Source of the DNA: Micromonospora rifamycinica
Lineage (GTDB): Bacteria; Actinomycetota; Actinomycetes; Mycobacteriales; Micromonosporaceae
Reading direction: 5' to 3'
NCBI RefSeq assembly: GCF_900090265.1
Contig: NZ_LT607752.1
Span: 4,842,001 to 4,906,000, forward strand
Length of the DNA: 64,000 nt
Below the pieces are notes generated by a model. That model worked only from the letters and a program-made list of their open reading frames with translations, searched no databases and had not been told where the DNA came from. Below are positions 50,848 through 56,945 of this stretch, in pieces (the stretch's first letter is position 1; each line of letters starts with the position of its first letter). The translations under genes were made by a program, and so were the position numbers.

Positions 50848-51813
50848 TCAGCCGGCGGCGGGGACGCGGTCGCGGAAGGTGGTGCGGTAGCCCTGCGGGG
50901 TGGTGCCCACCCGGCGGGCGAAGTGGTGGCGCAGGGCGGCGGCGTCGGGGAAGCCCGAGTGGTCGGCCACACTCTCCACGCTGAGGTGGGTCTCCTCCAG
51001 CAGCCGCCGGGCCAGCAGCACCCGCTGGTTGGTCAGCCAGTCGTGCGGGGTGGTGCCGGTCTCGGCCCGGAACCGGCGGGCGAAGGTGCGCGGGGACATC
51101 CCGGCGCGGGCGGCCAGCTCGTCCACCGTGGTCGGCCGGTCCAGGTGCCCCACCAGCCAGCTCAGCACCGGTTCGAGGGTGGGGGCGTCGGGGGTGGCGG
51201 GGATCGGCGCCTCGACGTACTGGGACTGGCCGCCATCGCGGTGCGGGGGGACGACCATCCGGCGGGCCAGCCGGGTGGCGGTGCCCGAGCCGTGTTCCTG
51301 CCGGACCAGGTGCAGGCAGGCGTCGATGCCGGCGGCGGTGCCGGCGCTGGTCAGCACCGTTCCGTCGGCCACGTAGAGGCTGTTGCAGCGGACCCGGGCC
51401 GACGGGTGCCGGCGTTGCAGCTCGTCGGCGTATTTCCAGTGGGTGGTGCACTCCCGGCCGTCGAGCAGGCCGGCCGCGCCGAGCACGAAGGCCGCGGAGC
51501 AGACGCTGAACACGTAGGCCCCCCGGTCGGCGGCCCGGCGCAGCGCGGCCAGCACCGCCTCGGGGATCTCGCCGCCCCGGGTGTAGGCGGGGACGGCGAC
51601 CAGGTCGGCCTCGTCGACGGGGGCGAGGTCGGCCTGCGGGGTGAGGCCGAAGCCGGACGCGGTACGGACCGGGCCGCCGTCGGCGGTGCAGACGGTGAAC
51701 CGGTAGCCGGGGAAGCCGTCCTCGGTGCGGTCGGTGCCGAACACCTCGGTGAGTACGCCGAGCTCGAAGACGGCCACCCGGTCCAACGCGATGACGGCTA
51801 CCGATCGAATCAT
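50848..51813 (-). CDS. GATase1-like/AraC-family transcriptional activator (GlxA/FtrA type)
   Basis: 321 aa. The N-terminal half (about 1-180) is a DJ-1/PfpI-like domain (SVAVIALDRVAVFELGVLTEVFG, YVFSVCSAAFVLGAAGLLDGRECTTHW), with the Cys of FSVCSAAF at the nucleophile elbow. The C-terminal half holds two AraC helix-turn-helices (TVDELAARAGMSPRTFARRFRAETGTTPHDWL and SVESVADHSGFPDAAALRHHFARRVGTTPQGYR). The ATG at 51813 is 6 nt after a TACCCT box, so it is probably leaderless. A TGGCA/TGCCA palindrome just upstream is the likely binding site and would give self-regulation and control of the divergent small gene. Converges on the gamma-glutamyltransferase gene. Confidence 0.92.
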   Translation of the reverse strand: MIRSVAVIALDRVAVFELGVLTEVFGTDRTEDGFPGYRFTVCTADGGPVRTASGFGLTPQADLAPVDEADLVAVPAYTRGGEIPEAVLAALRRAADRGAYVFSVCSAAFVLGAAGLLDGRECTTHWKYADELQRRHPSARVRCNSLYVADGTVLTSAGTAAGIDACLHLVRQEHGSGTATRLARRMVVPPHRDGGQSQYVEAPIPATPDAPTLEPVLSWLVGHLDRPTTVDELAARAGMSPRTFARRFRAETGTTPHDWLTNQRVLLARRLLEETHLSVESVADHSGFPDAAALRHHFARRVGTTPQGYRTTFRDRVPAAG

Positions 51814-51819
51814 GTGACG

Positions 51820-51870
51820 AGGGTAACCGCAGTGGTGGCAGAAAATCGAGGAGGTATGGCATTTCTGCCA
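51820..51870. promoter_or_regulatory. operator and promoter between AraC-type regulator and 45-aa gene
   Basis: The regulator's -10 box TACCCT is at 51825 to 51820 (minus). Next to it TGGCAGAAA (51836-51844) and TTTCTGCCA (51862-51870) form a perfect 9-bp inverted repeat with a 17-nt spacer; nested inside is TGGCATTTCTGCCA (51857-51870). The left arm overlaps where the -35 would be. Such TGGCA-type half-sites fit a dimeric AraC-family protein. Confidence 0.65.
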
Positions 51871-51963
51871 CTGTTCCGGTGCCCGTGGACGGCGGAAACT
51901 GGAGTCAGTCCGGTGCGCGCCGGCGGCGAAAACCACTCAGATGATCAGAAAGTGAGCGCCGCC

Positions 51964-52101
51964 ATGGAGTTCCTGCTGCTTCTGCTCCTCCTCGCCGTGC
52001 TGGCCGCCGCCCCGGCGTCCGGCCTGACCGCCGACACCCGCGACTCCGCCGACTGGAAGCCCACTGACGAGGGGCGCCGCTGGCGATCCCGGGTCTGCTG
52101 A
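51964..52101 (+). CDS. 45-aa single-pass membrane peptide
   Basis: 45 aa: a hydrophobic N-terminal helix (MEFLLLLLLLAVLAAAPASG) followed by a charged tail LTADTRDSADWKPTDEGRRW and a C-terminal RSRVC. The codon positions show strong GC3 bias and the ADTRDSADW...DEGRRW tail looks like a conserved sequence rather than chance translation, so it is probably a real gene. It is divergent from the AraC-type regulator and downstream of its operator, suggesting control by it. An in-frame ATG at 51856 would give 81 aa, but it lies in the operator and its AGGAGGT is too close. No family recognised. Confidence 0.55.
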   Translation: MEFLLLLLLLAVLAAAPASGLTADTRDSADWKPTDEGRRWRSRVC

Positions 52102-52201
52102 CGTGATTGCTCCCGGTCTGTCGGAAAAACCCGTGGCGGGGCCGCGCCGAAAGGTGTGGCCCCGCCGACGGGAGCCGGCCGGCGTACGGCAGGCTAGGAG
52201 C

Positions 52202-52777
52202 ATGGCTGACGGCTCCTGGTACGACGCCGACATCGATCACGTGATCATCTCCGAGGCGCAGATCCGCGAGAAGACCGCGGAGCTGGCCAAGCAGGTCTCG
52301 GCGGACTACGCCGGAGTCACCGACGGACTGCTGCTCGTCTGCGTGCTCAAGGGCGCGGTCATGTTCATGGCCGACTTCGCCCGCGCGCTGGGCCGCCAGG
52401 GTCCGCCCGTCGAGCTGGACTTCATGGCCATCTCCTCGTACGGCCAGGGCACCACCTCCTCCGGGGTGGTACGCATCCTGAAGGACCTGGACCGAGACAT
52501 CGCCGGCCGGCACGTGGTGGTCGTCGAGGACATCGTCGACTCCGGCCTGACCCTGTCCTGGCTGCTGCGCTACCTGGAGTCCCGGTCGGCCGCCAGCGTC
52601 GAGGTGGTGGCCCTGTTCCGCAAGCCGGACGCGGTGAAGGTCACCGTCCCGGTGAAGTACGTGGGCTTCGACATCCCCACCGAGTTCGTGGTCGGCTACG
52701 GCCTCGACTTCGGCGAGCGCTACCGCGAACTGCCGTACGTGGGCGTGCTCAAGCCCGAGGTCTACGCCCGCGCCTGA
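52202..52777 (+). CDS. hpt: hypoxanthine phosphoribosyltransferase
   Basis: 191 aa. The PRPP-binding motif VVVVEDIVDSGLTL is complete, preceded by LLLVCVLKGAVMFMADFARAL and the flexible-loop sequence SSYGQGTTSSGVVRILKDLD. The C-terminal purine-contact region KYVGFDIPTEFVVGYGLDFGERYRELPYVGVL is typical of bacterial Hpt. It salvages hypoxanthine and guanine to IMP and GMP. The ATG at 52202 is preceded by CAGGCT at 6 nt, a weak leaderless-type box. In M. tuberculosis it directly follows tilS; here three genes intervene. Confidence 0.96.
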   Translation: MADGSWYDADIDHVIISEAQIREKTAELAKQVSADYAGVTDGLLLVCVLKGAVMFMADFARALGRQGPPVELDFMAISSYGQGTTSSGVVRILKDLDRDIAGRHVVVVEDIVDSGLTLSWLLRYLESRSAASVEVVALFRKPDAVKVTVPVKYVGFDIPTEFVVGYGLDFGERYRELPYVGVLKPEVYARA

Positions 52778-53331
52778 CCCGCCCGACCGGTCATCGAGCC
52801 GACGTACAGCGGGCTCCCAGCCAACCCGGCTACCGTGGGGTCCGGTGGCGTGGAGCAGTTCCGCGTCCGGCACCCCGACCCGCACGACCGGGCGGTCGGC
52901 GGGGTCGGTGCGCAGTTCCCGTCACGCCGGCTGAACCCGGTACGCCGTCCGTGGGGCTCCGGGCTGGCAGGCCCGCCATTGCGGGGGCTCGCAAGCTCGC
53001 TCCTCGCGCGCACGAGGTCACGAATGTGCCCGACTGCGGGGGCTCGCAAGCTCGCTCCTCGCGCGCACGAGGTCACGAATGTGCCCGACTGCGGGGCTCG
53101 CAAGCTCGCTCCTCGCGCGCACGAGGTCACGAATGTGCCCGACTGCGGGGCTCGCAAGCTCGCTCCTCGCGCGCACGGTGTACCGTCGAATGACCGCGGT
53201 GCGGCAGTTTGCGCGCCTCGGGGTCGAGGCCGGCCCGCACGGCGGCTCGACGCCGCCATCGGCGGCGACACCATTCAGACGGTCAGGACGTCGATCAGGA
53301 GGATGCGGGCGCCTCGGCGCTCGACAACAGC
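52778..53331. other. 554-bp intergenic region between hpt and ftsH
   Basis: No gene is supported. The centre is taken by the 55-bp tandem repeat (52981-53177). The ftsH-proximal 150 bp should contain its promoter; no clear -10 was chosen. The longer in-frame starts ahead of ftsH run through non-conserved Arg-rich sequence and the end of this gap. Confidence 0.5.
52981..53177. repeat. 55-bp tandem repeat, 3.6 copies
   Basis: Copies start at 52981, 53036, 53091 (one G shorter) and 53145 (partial). Each reads GCGGGGGCTCGCAAGCTCGC at its start and ends in ATGTGCCCGACT. The copies are almost identical and have no spacers. Read on the minus strand the unit (GTGCGCGCGAGGAGCGAGCT... CCCCGCAGTCG) shares its layout with the repeat at 22804-22915. 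Confidence 0.9.
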
Positions 53332-55338
53332 ATGGAACGTACGCGTTTCTTCCGCCGACCGGTGGTCTGGATCATCCTGGTCATCCTCGGCGCCGTTGTG
53401 CTCAGTCAGCTGTTCACCGCTGGTCCCAGCTACCACCGGGTGGACACTTCCGTTGCGCTCGACCAACTGCACACCGCCAAGATCAACAAGGTCGTCTTCC
53501 AGGACAAGGAGCAGACGCTCCAGCTCAACCTGGCCGAGAAGACCAAGTTCGGCGACACCACGACCGACCGGATCGAGGCCCAGTTCCCGTACCAGGCCGG
53601 CGAGCAGGTCTGGAACGAGGTCCTCGAGGCCAAGGCGGCCAACCGGGTCACCGGCCCGGCCGACGCCAAGGTGTCGTCCGACAGCATCTGGGTGAGCCTG
53701 CTGGTCAACCTGCTGCCCATCGCGCTGCTCGTGCTCCTGCTGCTCTTCTTCATGTCGCAGATGCAGGGCGGCGGCTCCCGGGTGCTCAACTTCGGCAAGT
53801 CCAAGGCGAAGATGATCACCAAGGACACCCCGAAGACGACCTTCGCGGACGTGGCCGGGGCCGAGGAGGCCGTGGAGGAACTCCACGAGATCAAGGACTT
53901 CCTCCAGAACCCGGCCAAGTACCAGGCCCTGGGTGCCAAGATCCCGAAGGGCGTGCTGCTCTTCGGGCCGCCCGGTACCGGTAAGACGCTGCTGGCCCGC
54001 GCGGTCGCCGGCGAGGCCGGGGTGCCGTTCTACTCGATCTCCGGCTCCGACTTCGTCGAGATGTTCGTCGGTGTCGGCGCCAGCCGGGTCCGGGACCTCT
54101 TCGAGCAGGCCAAGGCGAACGCCCCGGCGATCGTCTTCGTCGACGAGATCGACGCCGTCGGCCGGCACCGTGGCGCCGGCATGGGCGGCGGTCACGACGA
54201 GCGCGAGCAGACCCTCAACCAGCTGCTCGTCGAGATGGACGGCTTCGACACCAAGGGCGGGGTCATCCTGATCGCCGCCACCAACCGGCCGGACATCCTC
54301 GACCCGGCGCTGCTGCGTCCGGGCCGGTTCGACCGGCAGATCCCGGTCGACGCCCCCGACATGGAGGGCCGCAAGGCGATCCTGCGGGTGCACGCCAAGG
54401 GCAAGCCGTTCACGCCCGACGTCGACCTCGACGCGGTCGCCCGGCGTACCCCCGGCTTCTCCGGGGCCGACCTGGCCAACGTGATCAACGAGTCGGCGCT
54501 GCTCACCGCCCGCAAGGAACAGCGGGCGATCAGCAACGACTCGCTGGAGGAGTCGATCGACCGGGTGATCGCCGGGCCGCAGCGCCGGACCCGGGTGATG
54601 AGCGACCAGGAGAAGAAGATCACCGCGTACCACGAGGGTGGGCACGCGCTGGTGGCCTGGGCACTGCCACACGCCGCACCGGTGCACAAGGTGACGATCC
54701 TGTCCCGGGGTCGCTCGCTGGGGCACACCCTGGTCCTGCCGACGGAGGACAAGTACACCCAGACCCGGGCCGAGATGATCGACACCCTGGCGTACGCGCT
54801 GGGTGGTCGGGCCGCCGAGGAACTCGTCTTCCACGAGCCCACCACCGGGGCCGGCAACGACATCGAGAAGGCAACCCAGCTGGCCCGCGCGATGATCACG
54901 CAGTACGGCATGAGCTCGAAGCTCGGCGCGATCAAGTACGGCACCAGCGGGGACGAGCCGTTCCTCGGCCGCAACATGGGCCACGAACGGGACTACTCCG
55001 ACTCGGTGGCCGCCGAGATCGACGGCGAGATGCGGGCGCTGATCGAACTGGCCCACGACGAGGCCTGGGAGATCCTGGTGGAGTACCGGGACGTCCTGGA
55101 CAACATGGTCCTGGAGCTGATGGAGAAGGAGACCCTCTCCACCGCCGACATGGCCCGGATCTGCTCCCGGGTGGTGAAGCGCCCGCCGATGGCCCCGTAC
55201 AACGGCTTCGGCAAGCGCCTGCCCTCCACCGAGCCGCCGGTGCTCACCCCGGCCGAGAAGGAGAAGCTCACGGCGCAGGCGACGGCCGACGGCATCTCCG
55301 TCGGTGGCTCCTCGAACAACTCGGACGGTCTGCACTGA
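53332..55338 (+). CDS. ftsH: ATP-dependent zinc metalloprotease FtsH
   Basis: 668 aa. Two membrane helices (about 10-30 and 119-142) flank the extracytoplasmic domain. The AAA module has Walker A GPPGTGKT (212-219), Walker B IVFVDEIDAVG, the second region of homology NRPDILDPALLRPGRFDRQ and arginine fingers. The zinc site H434-E-G-G-H438 (AYHEGGHALVAW) and the third ligand Asp in the GAGNDIEKA segment are intact. It degrades damaged and regulatory membrane and cytosolic proteins. The ATG at 53332 gives the standard short N-terminus before the first helix, though no ribosome binding site is obvious. folE follows directly, as in mycobacteria. Confidence 0.96.
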   Translation: MERTRFFRRPVVWIILVILGAVVLSQLFTAGPSYHRVDTSVALDQLHTAKINKVVFQDKEQTLQLNLAEKTKFGDTTTDRIEAQFPYQAGEQVWNEVLEAKAANRVTGPADAKVSSDSIWVSLLVNLLPIALLVLLLLFFMSQMQGGGSRVLNFGKSKAKMITKDTPKTTFADVAGAEEAVEELHEIKDFLQNPAKYQALGAKIPKGVLLFGPPGTGKTLLARAVAGEAGVPFYSISGSDFVEMFVGVGASRVRDLFEQAKANAPAIVFVDEIDAVGRHRGAGMGGGHDEREQTLNQLLVEMDGFDTKGGVILIAATNRPDILDPALLRPGRFDRQIPVDAPDMEGRKAILRVHAKGKPFTPDVDLDAVARRTPGFSGADLANVINESALLTARKEQRAISNDSLEESIDRVIAGPQRRTRVMSDQEKKITAYHEGGHALVAWALPHAAPVHKVTILSRGRSLGHTLVLPTEDKYTQTRAEMIDTLAYALGGRAAEELVFHEPTTGAGNDIEKATQLARAMITQYGMSSKLGAIKYGTSGDEPFLGRNMGHERDYSDSVAAEIDGEMRALIELAHDEAWEILVEYRDVLDNMVLELMEKETLSTADMARICSRVVKRPPMAPYNGFGKRLPSTEPPVLTPAEKEKLTAQATADGISVGGSSNNSDGLH

Positions 55339-55472
55339 ACACCGACGCCGCGGCCAGCCCCGACCAGTCGGGGCTGGCCGCCTCGTCCACCGAGCCCGGT
55401 GACGAGGCGCTCGACTACGTCGCCGCCCGACTGATCAGCGGAAAACTCAACGGCCGCCCGATCGAGGACACC

Positions 55473-56036
55473 ATGGACCTCGGCCGGATCGAGAAGGCGG
55501 TCCGCGAGATCCTCATCGCGGTCGGGGAGGACCCCGACCGGGACGGCCTCCAGCAGACCCCGGCCCGGGTCGCCCGGGCGTACGCCGAACTCTTCGCCGG
55601 CCTCCGGGTCGACCCGGCCCAGGTGCTCAGCACCACCTTCGAGGCCAACCACGAGGAGCTGGTGCTGGTCCGGGACATCGACGTGATGAGCCTCTGCGAG
55701 CATCACCTGCTCCCGTTCCGGGGCAGCGCGCACATCGGCTACATTCCCGGCCCGGACGGCCGGATCACCGGCCTGTCCAAGCTGGCCCGGCTGGTCGAGG
55801 TCTTCGCCCGCCGCCCGCAGGTGCAGGAGCGGCTCACCGCACAGATCGCCGACCTGCTGATGAGCAAGCTGCAACCACGCGGTGTCATCGTGATACTGGA
55901 CTGCGAGCACATGTGCATGGCGATGCGCGGCATCCAGAAGAGCGGCGCCAAGACCATCACCTCGGCGGTCCGCGGCGTGCTCCAGCACGACGCGAAGTCC
56001 CGCGCCGAGGCGATGTCGTTGATAATCCCCCGCTGA
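55473..56036 (+). CDS. folE: GTP cyclohydrolase I (start uncertain, probably extends upstream)
   Basis: 187 aa from the only ATG; catalyses the first step of folate/pterin synthesis. Zinc and active-site motifs: C75-E-H77-H78 (MSLCEHHLLPFRG), GLSKLARLVEVFARRPQVQERLT, and DCEHMCMAMRGIQKSGAKTITSAVRG. The same frame stays open upstream to 55335 with strong coding-type GC3, reading N-T-D-A-A-A-S-P-D-Q and D-Y-V-A-A-R-L-I-S-G-K-L, and contains no ATG, GTG or TTG; a CTG at 55335 overlaps the ftsH stop as CTGA. Translation may therefore begin at that CTG, adding 46 residues. It is coupled to ftsH in either case. Confidence 0.9.
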   Translation: MDLGRIEKAVREILIAVGEDPDRDGLQQTPARVARAYAELFAGLRVDPAQVLSTTFEANHEELVLVRDIDVMSLCEHHLLPFRGSAHIGYIPGPDGRITGLSKLARLVEVFARRPQVQERLTAQIADLLMSKLQPRGVIVILDCEHMCMAMRGIQKSGAKTITSAVRGVLQHDAKSRAEAMSLIIPR

Positions 56037-56051
56037 TCCAACGCCCGACGT

Positions 56052-56075
56052 CGGCGCGGGGCAGCCACCGCGCCG
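56052..56075. terminator. hairpin between folE and convergent membrane-protein gene
   Basis: CGGCGCGG (56052-56059) pairs with CCGCGCCG (56068-56075) around an 8-nt loop in the 41-bp gap between two convergent genes. Confidence 0.5.
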
Positions 56076-56077
56076 GG

Positions 56078-56782
56078 TCAGCCGGTCAGCAGCGCCAGCA
56101 TGAGCCCGGCGGCGGTCACCACCGCCGGCACCAGACAGGTCAGCAGCCCCAGCCGGGGCGTGCGGTCCCACCGGCCGTCGGCCCCCGGCGGGAACAGCCG
56201 CCCCACCCCCACCCAGCCGGCCGCGAACGCCACCGCCGGCATCGGCAGGCCCACCAGCAGCGCCGCCACACTCGCCGGCCCGGGGCCGGCAGCCAGGAAC
56301 ACCAGGAGCTGCACCACCGGTACGACCAGCGCCAGCGGGCCGTAGACCAGCAGGTTGCGCAGCCGGGGCGGCCAGCCCGCGGGACGCCGCGGACCGCGGG
56401 CCGCCAACGCCGCGTCGGCACCCGCCACCCACCCCTGCGCCGCCCGAAGACCGGTCAGCACCGCGGCCGGGCCACCCCCCATCGACCGGGCGGCCTCGGT
56501 CACCTCCGGTGGCGTGGGGACCAACGAGATCGCCGGTACGCCCAGGTCCCGCAGCCGGGCGTGCTGCGACGCCAGCCGGGCGCGTACCCCGGTCAACTCC
56601 GTGCGGGCCGTCTCCACGGCGTGGGACTGTGCGGCGGCGGCCGTCGCCGCTCCCCGGCGTACCCCGTCGAGCTGGCGGGCGGCGGCCAGGTAGTCGGTCC
56701 AGGCGGCGGCCACCGACGGAGCCGGCCCGCCACCGCCGCGCTGCCGGACCGGCACCGCCGTCACGGCGTCGTCGATGCTCAT
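56078..56782 (-). CDS. membrane protein with N-terminal coiled coil, unknown
   Basis: 234 aa. The first ~120 residues are Ala/Arg-rich helical sequence (WTDYLAAARQLDGVRRGAATAAAAQSHAVETARTELTGVRARLASQHARLRDLG) likely to form a coiled coil, then PPEVTEAARSMGGGPAAVLTGLRAAQGWV. About four hydrophobic segments follow (about 142-232), two of them separated by the polar loop FPPGADGRWDRTPR. It lies 163 bp downstream of the FtsK/EccC-like gene on the same strand. The gap contains two copies of GTCATGGCTGGTCCTG (reading on the plus strand). The pair occurs near a secretion-like cluster, but no family is recognised and a role is not claimed. Confidence 0.75.
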   Translation of the reverse strand: MSIDDAVTAVPVRQRGGGGPAPSVAAAWTDYLAAARQLDGVRRGAATAAAAQSHAVETARTELTGVRARLASQHARLRDLGVPAISLVPTPPEVTEAARSMGGGPAAVLTGLRAAQGWVAGADAALAARGPRRPAGWPPRLRNLLVYGPLALVVPVVQLLVFLAAGPGPASVAALLVGLPMPAVAFAAGWVGVGRLFPPGADGRWDRTPRLGLLTCLVPAVVTAAGLMLALLTG

Positions 56783-56945
56783 CCCCGGTCCTCCCCACGG
56801 CCGACCCGGCACGTCCCCGGCCGGCTCCTCCTGCGGTCGGTCATGGCTGGTCCTGGCCCGGATCTCCCCGTGGTCGGTGCCGGCTGGTCCTGGTCCCGGG
56901 CGGATCTTCCTGCCGTCGGCCCTGGCAGGTCCTTCCCGCTGCCGG

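Noticed and set aside
51856..52101. 81-aa version of the small membrane gene starting at 51856
   Set aside because: That ATG is inside the palindromic operator, the AGGAGGT is directly against it, and the extra N-terminal 36 residues look unlike the conserved part.
52981..53177. CRISPR array
   Set aside because: The 55-bp units abut directly with no unique spacers, and no cas gene is present. The 15-bp array in tilS and the 26-bp array at 10081 fail for the same reason.
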